This document shows, piece by piece, positions 1 through 8,433 of a DNA stretch of 64,000 nucleotides. Source of the DNA: Caryophanales bacterium UBA5026 (GTDB lineage Bacteria; Bacillota_I; Bacilli_A; RF39; UBA660); contig DICM01000020.1 in assembly GCA_002416285.1 (NCBI GenBank), forward strand, positions 1-64,000, given 5' to 3'. Position 1 is the stretch's first letter. Each line of letters starts with the position of its first letter. Below the pieces are notes generated by a model that was given only the letters and a program-made list of their open reading frames with translations, searched no databases and was not told the origin of the DNA. The position numbers were made by a program, and so were the translations under genes.

Positions 1-1187
1 TCATATGGGTTTTTACAAGTCGCTTCTGTTGATCTCGCTGCATTTGCCGTATCTCCTGCACATCCTGTAATATAATTTTGATTATTATTGATATAAACTT
101 CATTCGTATTTGCTCCATAAGTAGAAAGCGTTAAATAATATACTGCTCCCCATTCTAAATTTGTTGCTATATGCGTATCAACACTACTCGCATCCCATCC
201 ATATGTCGTATTTGTTTTCATTGCGACACTTGCTTTATATGCGTTGGCTATGTTGATACATCTCCATGAGTTTACATTATATGTTATTTTAATTGTCTTT
301 GTTGATACATTATCTCCTGCTACTGGACAGCTATTATCAGATGTATACCCATTGGTTACACCTTCAACTGCAGTTGGCTCAAATTTTGCTACCCAATATC
401 CTAACTGATTAATATCATTTTGGAATGCTGGATGAGTAAAATAATGCATACTTGTATCTTTTGTTTCAGCTACATATCCACTTGTTTCTATGTTTGTATT
501 ATCAACAGCTATATCACTTGTTCCTTTTAAGAACTTCACATCAATTGTACCTGTTGTACTACTATGATATCCACTAGTAATTTTGTATGCATACCTTGGA
601 ATCCATACCCAGTATGATCCATCGGCTGTTTTCACATTCGCCCATAATTTATTCGTGTAATCATACCACTCTGAGTCATCTACAGTAGTCTCTGTTTCTA
701 CTCCATTCACCCATTTAATTGGTGTCATTCCTTCACTCAACTGTGGAGCATTTACACCTTTGCTCACATTAAATCCTGAATCACTCGCTGTTACCTCACA
801 AGTAATGTCTGTTTTATCTTTGTTTACTTTTGCTGTATTTCCATTGTATTCAACAACGTAATTATCAAATTTAAATTTTCCTGAAACAACACTTCCATCT
901 TTCATTGTTACACAAATTTGTGACGGTTGTTTTCCTTTATACTTTACCGTTCCAATGGTATCTAAATCATAAGTACCATCTTTTTTTGTTTGATAATCTC
1001 CTGTATCAATCATATCTTGTAAATCTGATTTTTCAATCGCATCAACAAATCCATAAGTACTACTTTCTGCTGCACCCTTCTTGGCACTATCAATGACTCC
1101 TAAAATCATTGGTGTTGCTATTAAGGCTATGATAGCAAGAATTACAATAACCGCTAATAATTCAATCAACGTAAAACCTTTTTTCAT
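1..1187 (-). CDS. Prepilin-like protein with large C-terminal domain (partial, runs off the left edge)
   Basis: I translated this by hand because the frame has no stop before the window edge. It starts at ATG 1187 behind an AGAGGAGTG Shine-Dalgarno. The N-terminus is a type IV prepilin / pseudopilin signal: K-K-G then FTLIELLAVIVILAI, with cleavage expected after Gly4 and the conserved Glu at mature position 5. Residues ~1-130 resemble the three small pilin-like proteins at 56.7-58.4 kb, including a segment NYVVEYNGNTAKV matching their GYKVEYDGKTAKV. After that comes an additional domain with WVWIPRYAYKI and, further on, NLEWGAVYYLTLSTYG. These motifs recall C-type-lectin/formylglycine-enzyme-like folds in surface and phage tail proteins; that fold call is inference. 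It ends in a Cys-containing stretch at the edge. Likely a surface or pilus-tip protein. Confidence 0.85.
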   Translation of the reverse strand, partial: MKKGFTLIELLAVIVILAIIALIATPMILGVIDSAKKGAAESSTYGFVDAIEKSDLQDMIDTGDYQTKKDGTYDLDTIGTVKYKGKQPSQICVTMKDGSVVSGKFKFDNYVVEYNGNTAKVNKDKTDITCEVTASDSGFNVSKGVNAPQLSEGMTPIKWVNGVETETTVDDSEWYDYTNKLWANVKTADGSYWVWIPRYAYKITSGYHSSTTGTIDVKFLKGTSDIAVDNTNIETSGYVAETKDTSMHYFTHPAFQNDINQLGYWVAKFEPTAVEGVTNGYTSDNSCPVAGDNVSTKTIKITYNVNSWRCINIANAYKASVAMKTNTTYGWDASSVDTHIATNLEWGAVYYLTLSTYGANTNEVYINNNQNYITGCAGDTANAARSTEATCKNPY

Positions 1188-1239
1188 CTTTTCACTCCTC
1201 TAGTTAGTATGCTAATTTTTAGCATTCCTATTCTTCTAC

Positions 1240-1268
1240 AGTATATCATAACCATTATCTTCTATCAA
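1240..1268 (-). promoter_or_regulatory. Promoter of the left-edge prepilin gene
   Basis: Reading the minus strand: TTGATA (1268-1263), a 17-base spacer, then TATACT (1245-1240). The 5' untranslated region that follows contains a perfect 7-bp hairpin (1209-1225, ATGCTAA/TTAGCAT) just before the Shine-Dalgarno. The promoter sits immediately downstream of the terminator of the sensor gene, so the prepilin is its own transcription unit. Confidence 0.7.
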
Positions 1269-1277
1269 GAATATGCT

Positions 1278-1305
1278 AACAAAAAAGATGATCTAAAAAT
1301 CATCT
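1278..1305 (-). terminator. Intrinsic terminator of the sensor operon
   Basis: On the minus strand AGATGAT / ATCATCT form a 7-bp stem around a 6-base loop, followed by TTTTTTG. The stem overlaps the stop codon of the GGDEF-domain gene. Confidence 0.75.
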
Positions 1306-3343
1306 ATTTGTTTAATTCTTCTTTATTACTTCTCATATCAAGTGTTGCTTCATTAATCGCATCATCAACTGTCTTTAAAGGATCTAAAATCATACTATAA
1401 CCCATAGCAGCTCCAAAGCCATGCGATAATTCTTTAAATTCCTTATTTAACTTACGAATATAAGTAACAACTTGTTTTTCATCATAAGCAAGTAAATAGA
1501 TTAAGAATTCATTTCCATTTGTTCTCATGATTTCACTATTTTCAATCTGATTGCGAATTAAAATGTTAGCTGCATCCCTGATGACATTATCACCCTCAGA
1601 ATGTCCATAATTATCATTAATATATGCAATATTATTAAGATCTACAATCACGATTGCTTGTGGATAAATTTCTGATTCATCCCATTTCTCCATATTATCG
1701 TTTAAATAATTACGATTTTTAAGGGATGTTAACATATCGATATATTTTAATTTATTTTCTTTACTAACATTTGTTTTACGAGCTTTTCGATTCTTTTTAA
1801 AATTATTATAAAACAGGTAAGTTACAAATCCAATTGCGACTACAACACCAGCAAGTAAATAATATTTCAACTTACTAGTAATACTCTCTTCAAATAATTT
1901 ATAAGTAACTTGATTTTCTATTTCTTGATCATCAAAGAAGGTTAAATAGAAACTTAAATATTTGTTGAATACTCGATTATCATTGATCGAACGAGCTACA
2001 AATTGATAGTCAGTATCCATATCAATTGTTTTATTCAATTTATAATTTTTTAATAGAGATCTATTATAAATTTCATAACTAGATGCGTCCATAACCATAA
2101 ATTCTAATTTTGATTCCACTAAACTTCTTAAATTACTATACTCTTTCACTTCAATGCCATACTCTTTTAATGTTGTAGAAATAGTAGTTCCTGCTACTAC
2201 ACCTACTTTCTTACCTTTTAAAGATGCGAAAGAATGAATAATAATGTCTGATTTTATCTTAGAAATAATAGCTACTTTTTCACGATAAGCAGAAACCATT
2301 TTTGATACATCCATATCAAATTTATCTGTATTACTCATATCCATAAAGAAATCTATCTTATTCTCATTAAAAGCCTTCTTCAAATCTTCTACTGATTTAT
2401 AATGATTAAATTTAATTTCAATATTTGCTAAAGTAGCAAATCGTTTCATAATTTCATTGTTGATTCCTACTAATTTCTGATCAACCAAACTATCATATGG
2501 AGCGATATCAACAAACCCATACTGATATGTTTTTCCCTTAAATCCAGCGATTGCTTGCTCATAAATCTCATTAAAATTGAAATAATCATTAGAGAAATGA
2601 TCTCTAAATGAAGTATTATAATAATCTTTTTTCCACTTTGTTGTATATTTTTTGATGATAGTATTTAGTTTACTATCTGATCCAAGACGTAAAACTAACT
2701 GTCTTTCCATCTCAGTGATATGATAATTAATGTAACAATCACCCTCTAATACTGATTGCATTGATAAAAGTATCGGAACTGCAATTGCTTGTATTTCTGG
2801 ATTTTCTTTGTTTAATGCATTAAACAAATCTTGATAAGAATCATATCCTTTGTATGCTAGTCCAGTATTCTCTTTTAAATTATAAGAAACGGTCTCTAAA
2901 TCACTATTTAAAACACCGATTGTCATAGTTTCAATTTCTTCGATAGAGTTATACTTTCTTTCATTTTTACTAACGATTCCATAATAATCTTTATAGAAAG
3001 ACAAATCCTTATTCGTTACCTCACTTGTATAAAGGAAAGAATAATCAGAAGGAGAAGTCTCACCAACGTTGTAAGAAATTTTATTAAATGATAGATGGGT
3101 TGCACCCTCCATCGCATTGATGAAATCGAAAACAACTCCTGTCCCATCATGATTAAATGCTGGAATGTTATTTACAATTGATAAATCAATTACATTGTTT
3201 TTATTGTCCTCAATCCATTTTTTTTCAAGAATTGTAAGTGTTGTATCCTTATCCTGTTTGGTTAAATAATAATAACCAAAACCCCCAACACAGGCAATTA
3301 AGATTAAAATAATAAGTGTTATAATTATTTTTCTTTTATTCAT
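1304..3343 (-). CDS. Membrane sensor: two solute-binding domains plus degenerate GGDEF domain
   Basis: A 679-residue protein. It has an N-terminal membrane segment (~8-27), two successive extracellular regions resembling family-3 solute-binding domains (~35-255 and ~272-485), a second membrane segment (~494-513) and a cytoplasmic GGDEF-type domain (~530-675). The layout is that of a ligand-sensing diguanylate cyclase. The signature motif, however, reads N609-G-N-E-F613 instead of GGDEF, and the first metal-binding region reads DLNNI with Asp568 kept. Cyclase activity is therefore doubtful; it may be a c-di-nucleotide or GTP-binding effector. The next gene upstream is 9 bp away, so the two form an operon. 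The start has AAGGTGGT five bases ahead. Confidence 0.85.
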   Translation of the reverse strand: MNKRKIIITLIILILIACVGGFGYYYLTKQDKDTTLTILEKKWIEDNKNNVIDLSIVNNIPAFNHDGTGVVFDFINAMEGATHLSFNKISYNVGETSPSDYSFLYTSEVTNKDLSFYKDYYGIVSKNERKYNSIEEIETMTIGVLNSDLETVSYNLKENTGLAYKGYDSYQDLFNALNKENPEIQAIAVPILLSMQSVLEGDCYINYHITEMERQLVLRLGSDSKLNTIIKKYTTKWKKDYYNTSFRDHFSNDYFNFNEIYEQAIAGFKGKTYQYGFVDIAPYDSLVDQKLVGINNEIMKRFATLANIEIKFNHYKSVEDLKKAFNENKIDFFMDMSNTDKFDMDVSKMVSAYREKVAIISKIKSDIIIHSFASLKGKKVGVVAGTTISTTLKEYGIEVKEYSNLRSLVESKLEFMVMDASSYEIYNRSLLKNYKLNKTIDMDTDYQFVARSINDNRVFNKYLSFYLTFFDDQEIENQVTYKLFEESITSKLKYYLLAGVVVAIGFVTYLFYNNFKKNRKARKTNVSKENKLKYIDMLTSLKNRNYLNDNMEKWDESEIYPQAIVIVDLNNIAYINDNYGHSEGDNVIRDAANILIRNQIENSEIMRTNGNEFLIYLLAYDEKQVVTYIRKLNKEFKELSHGFGAAMGYSMILDPLKTVDDAINEATLDMRSNKEELNK

Positions 3344-3352
3344 ACTACCACC

Positions 3353-3796
3353 TTATGCACTCCATACGATGGCATCACTTGTTTTATGTTTATAGCCAAT
3401 CTTTGGATAATTTTCACTTTCACTAGAACTTACTAGAAAAACCTGTAAATCATAGTATTCAAGTTCATCTTTTGTAAATATTTCTAATAATTTATTTGTT
3501 GATTCTTTTGCTTTATCTAACTCTAAATCTGGTTTAACATTTATTGTAATATTGATGATTCGACCTTCTAAATGGTAAGTTACACTTTCAATACCATCTC
3601 CGCTAACCTCAGATTTTACACGATTAATCGTATCATTTGAAATTTTATAATTGTCAATTCCATTTAAACGATTCCCATAATAACCTTTACCATAATCTGG
3701 CATCACCAGTCTAAGAATTAGAAAAGTTATTATAAAGATTACAAGAAGAACTGCAAGTGTAATAAAAGTAAATTTATGTTTTTTTACTATTTCCAT
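3353..3796 (-). CDS. Single-pass membrane protein of unknown function
   Basis: A 147-residue protein with one strong N-terminal membrane segment (~9-31) and an extracytoplasmic domain of ~110 residues with regular beta/alpha alternation. I recognise no family. It is preceded by GGAGATGAG and lies 9 bp upstream of the sensor gene in the same orientation, so it is probably co-transcribed with it and may be a partner of that sensor. A TATAAT-like element lies just upstream in the 24-bp gap after gatB, so it could be read either from gatCAB or from its own promoter. Confidence 0.7.
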   Translation of the reverse strand: MEIVKKHKFTFITLAVLLVIFIITFLILRLVMPDYGKGYYGNRLNGIDNYKISNDTINRVKSEVSGDGIESVTYHLEGRIINITINVKPDLELDKAKESTNKLLEIFTKDELEYYDLQVFLVSSSESENYPKIGYKHKTSDAIVWSA

Positions 3797-3820
3797 ATAC
3801 TCATCTCCATTCCTATTATA

Positions 3821-5269
3821 CTATAAATTAGTCTCTTTAGAAACATTTAATGATTCTAAAAGTAATTGGTTTACGAGTGCCGGATTCGCACTTCCTTTTG
3901 TTTCCTTCATAATTTGTCCCATTAAGTATTTAACGGCACGATCTTTTCCAGCATAATAATCCGTAACAGATTCTGGATTTTGTTCTAAAATTGCCATTAC
4001 AATCGCTTTTAACTCATCGGTATTACTATTCTGTTTCATACCGAGCTTATCGATTAATTCTATTACACTTCCACCATTCTGAATTAACACAGTGATTAAT
4101 TCTTTTGCTTGTTTAGAAGAAATAGATCCTGCCTCTAATTCTTTAACTAAGTCTGTCAAATTTTCTTCCGTTAATGCAAGTTCTACAAATGGTACTTTCT
4201 CTTTATTCATATAAGATAGTACGTCACCTGTTAAAAAATTAGCCGTGCGCGTTGCAAACGTACTTTGCTTTTCTTTCACAATACGCATTTCATTGAAGAA
4301 ATCAGCAATTTCTTTATTTATCATAAGTGTTTCTATAACCTTATCATTAATACCCATTGCCTCATAATTTTTCCTCATTTCATCACCAAGCATTGGCAAA
4401 TTTAATCGTACTTCTTCAATCCATTCATCTGTTAGATGAAGAAAAGGCAAATCAGGCTCTGGAAAATAACGATAATCATTTCCAGTTTCTTTCGTACGCA
4501 TTAGAATCGTTGTATTATTAGTATCATCAAAACGTCGTGTTTCTTCTACCAATTTTATACCTTGATCCAGTAATGCTCCTTGTCTTTCTACTTCATAGGC
4601 AATTGCTAGACCAACATTTCGAATTGATCCAATATTCTTTACCTCTATTTTCGTTCCAAGGATATCACTGGTTTCTTCTCTTAACGAGACATTTGTATCA
4701 CATCGCATACTTCCTTCTTCTATTTTAACATCACTAATACCTAGATAAAGAAGTGTTTCTCTTAATTTTTCTAAATAAGCCATCGCTTCTTCTGGGGTTT
4801 CCATATCTGGTGCAGAAACAATTTCGATAAGTGGAACTCCTGCGCGATTATAATTTAGCAAAGTTCCTATTTCACTATGAATACTCTTACAAGTATCTTC
4901 CTCAATATGAATTCTCTCGATTCCAATTTTTTTCTTAACACCATTTGTTTCAATCTCTAAATAGCCATTGTATCCAATTGGTGTATCTTGTTGAGTGATC
5001 TGATACCCTTTTGGCAAGTCTGGATAAAAGTAGTTTTTACGATCAAAATGCATATCTTTATTGATATTACAATTGAATACCATTGCTGCTTCCAAAGCCA
5101 TTTTAACTACTTCCTGATTCATAATTGGAAGAGTTCCAGGATATCCCAAGTCAATTACATTGACGTTGGTATTCGCTTCACTATTAAAACTATTTAAGCT
5201 GTGTGAATAAACTTTAGAGTGACTTTTTAATTCCACATGTACTTCAATCCCAATCGTTGTTTTTCTCAC
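3821..5269 (-). CDS. gatB: Aspartyl/glutamyl-tRNA(Asn/Gln) amidotransferase subunit B
   Basis: A 482-residue protein, the normal GatB length. GatB binds the misacylated tRNA and carries the kinase site that activates Glu-tRNA(Gln) or Asp-tRNA(Asn), using ammonia delivered from GatA. The N-terminal catalytic domain shows GIEVHVEL near residue 7 and the family block FYPDLPKGYQITQ at ~81-93. The C-terminal ~150 residues form the helical YqeY-like tRNA-binding tail. The ATG overlaps the gatA stop (ATGA), so translation is coupled in the order gatC-gatA-gatB. Confidence 0.97.
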   Translation of the reverse strand: MRKTTIGIEVHVELKSHSKVYSHSLNSFNSEANTNVNVIDLGYPGTLPIMNQEVVKMALEAAMVFNCNINKDMHFDRKNYFYPDLPKGYQITQQDTPIGYNGYLEIETNGVKKKIGIERIHIEEDTCKSIHSEIGTLLNYNRAGVPLIEIVSAPDMETPEEAMAYLEKLRETLLYLGISDVKIEEGSMRCDTNVSLREETSDILGTKIEVKNIGSIRNVGLAIAYEVERQGALLDQGIKLVEETRRFDDTNNTTILMRTKETGNDYRYFPEPDLPFLHLTDEWIEEVRLNLPMLGDEMRKNYEAMGINDKVIETLMINKEIADFFNEMRIVKEKQSTFATRTANFLTGDVLSYMNKEKVPFVELALTEENLTDLVKELEAGSISSKQAKELITVLIQNGGSVIELIDKLGMKQNSNTDELKAIVMAILEQNPESVTDYYAGKDRAVKYLMGQIMKETKGSANPALVNQLLLESLNVSKETNL

Positions 5270-6711
5270 TCTTCCACCTCTAATCCTTGAAATTTCACTT
5301 CTTTTTCAATCCAAGAAGCCAATTGATAGATTGTTCCTTCTTTAAAATAATTCCCAATAATCTGAAGACCAATTGGAAGACCCTCGCTGTTTTTAGAAAT
5401 TGGCATAGATAAGCCTGGAAGACCAGCCATATTAACAGGAATTGTTAGTAAGTCATCAAAGAAACTTTTTAAAGCATCATCTGTTTTCGTTCCTAAATTG
5501 TATGCAACTCCGGTATTCGTAGGACCTAAAATCAAATCATATTCTTTTAGGACCTTTTCAAATCCGTTTGTTAGTTCTTTTCTAAGAACGAGAGCTTTAT
5601 GATAATAGATCTGAGCGTTTTTACCACTTAAAACATAAGAACCAATCATAATTCTTCTTTTTACCTCTCGACCAAATCCTTCTCCTCTAGTCTTCTTATA
5701 TAATTCCTCTAGAGAATTAAATTCCTCTGTAGAGTATCCATATTTAACTCCATCGAATCGCGCTAAATTACTACTCGCTTCACCAAGAGCGATGACCTGA
5801 TAAAGAGGAATCGAATATTCTAAATAAGGAATTTCTACTTCATCTACTTTACATCCAACTTGCTTTAATTTTTCCAGCACATTTTGTACTGATTCCCTAA
5901 CCTCTTTATCAATTGTATCATTCATATAATAAGACGGAACAGCTATCTTTAGATTTTTAATATCCCTACCCAAATAAGAAATATAAGAATCTACGATAAC
6001 AGGTGAAGAAGTTAAATCTCTCTCATCTTGCCCTGCTAATAATTCTAGAAAAGCTGCATTTTCTTCTACATTGCGAGTCATTGGTCCAATTTGATCAAGA
6101 GATGAAGCAAAAGCAATTAAACCATATCTTGAAACACGTCCATAAGTTGGTTTTAATCCGACAATACCACAGAAACTAGATGGCTGGCGAATAGATCCAC
6201 CAGTATCACTTCCAAGTGCAAAAGGAGTAATTCCACTTGCTACTGCAGCTGCACTTCCTCCACTACTTCCACCAGGTACTTTTTCATAATTCCATGGATT
6301 ATGAGTAATTCCAAAATAACTTGTTTCCGTTGTAGAACCCATCGCAAATTCATCCATATTGGTTTTTCCAATAATAATCATATGAGCTTTTTTGATTTTC
6401 TCAATAACTGTCGCATCATAAATTGGATCAAAATTTTCCAACATTTTAGAAGCACAGGTTGTTCTAAGCCCCTTCGTTACAATATTATCTTTAATTGCTA
6501 CCGGTATACCAAAAAAAAGATGGTCTACTTCTAGTCCTTCCAACCGTTTTGCTTCTTTTATCGCATCCTCTTTATTAAGAGTAACAAAAGCATTTAGTTC
6601 ACTATCTTCAATTTTTGAAAACGCCTCTTCTACTAAATCAATAGGTTTGATTTTTTTCTGAACGAGCATCTGGTGTAATTCTTGAACACTATGCTTCAGA
6701 TAATTCGTCAT
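5266..6711 (-). CDS. gatA: Aspartyl/glutamyl-tRNA(Asn/Gln) amidotransferase subunit A
   Basis: A 481-residue amidase-signature enzyme that hydrolyses glutamine and channels ammonia to GatB. The Ser-cisSer-Lys triad is visible as Lys74 (VAIKDNI), Ser149 (GGSSGGS) and Ser173 (SDTGGSIRQP). The start is preceded by GGAGGTG five bases upstream, inside the end of gatC, giving a 23-bp overlap. It ends in TGA, which shows that TGA is a stop codon in this genome. Confidence 0.97.
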   Translation of the reverse strand: MTNYLKHSVQELHQMLVQKKIKPIDLVEEAFSKIEDSELNAFVTLNKEDAIKEAKRLEGLEVDHLFFGIPVAIKDNIVTKGLRTTCASKMLENFDPIYDATVIEKIKKAHMIIIGKTNMDEFAMGSTTETSYFGITHNPWNYEKVPGGSSGGSAAAVASGITPFALGSDTGGSIRQPSSFCGIVGLKPTYGRVSRYGLIAFASSLDQIGPMTRNVEENAAFLELLAGQDERDLTSSPVIVDSYISYLGRDIKNLKIAVPSYYMNDTIDKEVRESVQNVLEKLKQVGCKVDEVEIPYLEYSIPLYQVIALGEASSNLARFDGVKYGYSTEEFNSLEELYKKTRGEGFGREVKRRIMIGSYVLSGKNAQIYYHKALVLRKELTNGFEKVLKEYDLILGPTNTGVAYNLGTKTDDALKSFFDDLLTIPVNMAGLPGLSMPISKNSEGLPIGLQIIGNYFKEGTIYQLASWIEKEVKFQGLEVEE

Positions 6712-7000
6712 GTAACACCTCCGGTACTACTACATAATTTTCAACGATCCTTGGAACATTATGCATAATTTCTTCTTTGCTAAGCATCGGTTTTATCTCA
6801 TCCTTACTCCATACATTTTGATTTGTCGTTGGAGCAATTAGAATTTCACCATAAGGATCAACCTCAACTTGATCGATCTTTTCTATTTCACTTAATATAT
6901 CAAATAATTGAACACTATATTTTTCTATTTCTTCCTCTTTTACTTCTAATTTCGCTAAATCAGCGACATGAAGTACTTCTTCTTTGGAAAGTGCATTCAT
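6689..7000 (-). CDS. gatC: Aspartyl/glutamyl-tRNA(Asn/Gln) amidotransferase subunit C
   Basis: A 103-residue protein that wraps around the GatA-GatB interface. The N-terminal pattern LSKEEVLHVADLAKLEV is typical of GatC. The frame stays open 18 codons further upstream, but I place the start at the ATG with AGGAGGT five bases ahead; that gives the usual family length and leaves the promoter -10 outside the coding region. First gene of the gatCAB operon. Confidence 0.93.
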   Translation of the reverse strand: MNALSKEEVLHVADLAKLEVKEEEIEKYSVQLFDILSEIEKIDQVEVDPYGEILIAPTTNQNVWSKDEIKPMLSKEEIMHNVPRIVENYVVVPEVLHDELSEA

Positions 7001-7025
7001 AAAATACCTCCTATTCAATACAGTT

Positions 7026-7054
7026 ATTATACCATTTATAGCATGTAATTCCAA
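7026..7054 (-). promoter_or_regulatory. Promoter of gatCAB
   Basis: Minus strand: TTGGAA (7054-7049), a 17-base spacer, TATAAT (7031-7026). The gatC start is ~26 bases downstream of the -10. Confidence 0.6.
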
Positions 7055-7123
7055 CTATCAAAAGTAGATTCATTTCTTTTTCATAAATGCAACTCCACTT
7101 CATAAAATATACCGGGGGTATTT

Positions 7124-7936
7124 ATGAGATACATTGAAATGACAGATGGAATTTTAATCGCAATTGAGGATTTAAATCCCGGTTCAAAAAAAACAGTTGT
7201 TTTAGTTCACGGCTGGCCAATTCGAAAGGAAATGTATGAATATCAAAAGGATATCTTAGTCGACGCTGGGTATCGTATTGTTTCTTATGATATAAGAGGA
7301 TTTGGAGATTCCGAAGCTAGTGCTGGAAATTATAACTATAACCAATTAGCTCAAGATTTAAAAACAATCATAGATTCTTTAGATACTGATGCAATTTATT
7401 TGGTTGGTTACTCAATGGGCGCTGCAATCTGTATTAGATACATGAGTTTATTTAACAATTGGAAAGTTTCCAAACTAGTACTTCTCGGAGCCGCTGTTCC
7501 ATCCTTTGACAAAACGGAAAACAACCCATACGGTCACACACGAGAATCTACGAATAAATTAATTGCTAATTTATATTCTGATCGACCGAAGGAAGTCTCT
7601 GATTTTGGCGATAATGTATTTGCAAAAAAACATAGTTCAGAATTTATTAGTTGGTTTCGTAATTTATGCTATTCAGCCTCTGGAGTTGGAACTATTAAAA
7701 CCGCTATCTCCTTGCGGGATGAAGATCTCTATAATGACTTACCAAACATAAAAGTTCCAACCATTATTATGCATGGAAAACTAGATAAGATTTGTCCTTT
7801 TAATTTTACAGAAATCATGGTTAAAGGAATTAAAAATTCCATTTTAGATCCATTTGAACAAAGTGGACATGGGCTCTTCTATGATGAACTTAGCAAATTA
7901 AATCACGATTTAATTGAATTTTTGGAACAAAATTAA
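7124..7936 (+). CDS. Alpha/beta hydrolase
   Basis: A 270-residue cytoplasmic alpha/beta-fold hydrolase. It shows the oxyanion motif HGWP (29-32), the nucleophile elbow GYSMG with Ser97, an acid at Asp221 (HGKLD) and His249 (SGHG), a complete triad. The DIRGFGDSE block at ~56-64 is typical of the haloperoxidase/arylesterase branch. Substrate cannot be told. It is divergent from gatCAB and has a GGGGGT Shine-Dalgarno. It stands alone, ~115 bp before the GntR operon. Confidence 0.85.
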   Translation: MRYIEMTDGILIAIEDLNPGSKKTVVLVHGWPIRKEMYEYQKDILVDAGYRIVSYDIRGFGDSEASAGNYNYNQLAQDLKTIIDSLDTDAIYLVGYSMGAAICIRYMSLFNNWKVSKLVLLGAAVPSFDKTENNPYGHTRESTNKLIANLYSDRPKEVSDFGDNVFAKKHSSEFISWFRNLCYSASGVGTIKTAISLRDEDLYNDLPNIKVPTIIMHGKLDKICPFNFTEIMVKGIKNSILDPFEQSGHGLFYDELSKLNHDLIEFLEQN

Positions 7937-8000
7937 ATTGTCAATTAGAATTATATTAAAGCCTAAGATACGATAAATTCGTATTTTTTTTCATATTTTA

Positions 8001-8029
8001 TTGACAACTGTTATATACTGTTATATATT
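8001..8029 (+). promoter_or_regulatory. Promoter of the GntR-ABC operon
   Basis: TTGACA (8001-8006), a 17-base spacer and TATATT (8024-8029), close to the consensus. The operator repeats overlap both the spacer and the -10. Confidence 0.75.
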
Positions 8030-8041
8030 ATATGTAACAGT
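8007..8041 (+). promoter_or_regulatory. Probable GntR operator
   Basis: ACTGTTATAT occurs twice in direct tandem (8007-8016 and 8017-8026). The inverted copy ATGTAACAGT follows at 8032-8041. The second and third copies form a palindrome with arms ACTGTTA/TAACAGT. The repeats lie over the promoter and end at the AGGAGG Shine-Dalgarno of the GntR gene, which suggests autorepression. Confidence 0.65.
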
Positions 8042-8052
8042 TAGGAGGAACT

Positions 8053-8433
8053 ATGAATATCATTATTAGTAACAGTAGTAATATTCCTATTTATGAACAG
8101 TTAAAAGAATCAATTAAAAAACAAATCTTGAATAATGAATTATTAGAGGATACTTTACTACCATCGATTCGTTCTCTTGCACAGGATTTAAGAATCAGTG
8201 TCATGACCGTAAAAAAATCATACGATGAGCTAGAACACGAAGGATATATTATAACAAGGCATGGGAAAGGTTCCTTTGTTGCTTCTAAAAACTTAGAACT
8301 TGTCCGAGAAGAAAAACAAAAACAAATAGAAGAGCTTTTACAAAAAGCAATTATTCTTTCTTCCTCAATAAACTTGAGTAAAGAAGAATTTTTAGATTTG
8401 ACAGACTATCTTTATGAAGGAGAAATAAAATGA
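8053..8433 (+). CDS. GntR-family regulator, YtrA type
   Basis: A 126-residue regulator made of an N-terminal winged helix (~10-78, with IYEQLKESIKKQI, LPSIRSLAQDL and GYIITRHGKGSFVA) and a short helical tail (~85-125). This is the small YtrA subfamily, which typically represses the ABC transporter encoded next to it. The effector is unknown. The stop codon overlaps the next start (ATGA). The repeats overlapping its promoter are the likely binding site. Confidence 0.9.
   Translation: MNIIISNSSNIPIYEQLKESIKKQILNNELLEDTLLPSIRSLAQDLRISVMTVKKSYDELEHEGYIITRHGKGSFVASKNLELVREEKQKQIEELLQKAIILSSSINLSKEEFLDLTDYLYEGEIK

Noticed and set aside
905..1096. 63-residue plus-strand open frame near the left edge
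   Set aside because: It is antisense to the truncated prepilin gene, which has a prepilin signal, a promoter and a Shine-Dalgarno.
1..1187. Diversity-generating retroelement target
   Set aside because: The EWGAVYYLT-like motif is reminiscent of DGR variable proteins, but no template repeat or reverse transcriptase is in the window. Remains possible only if found to the left.
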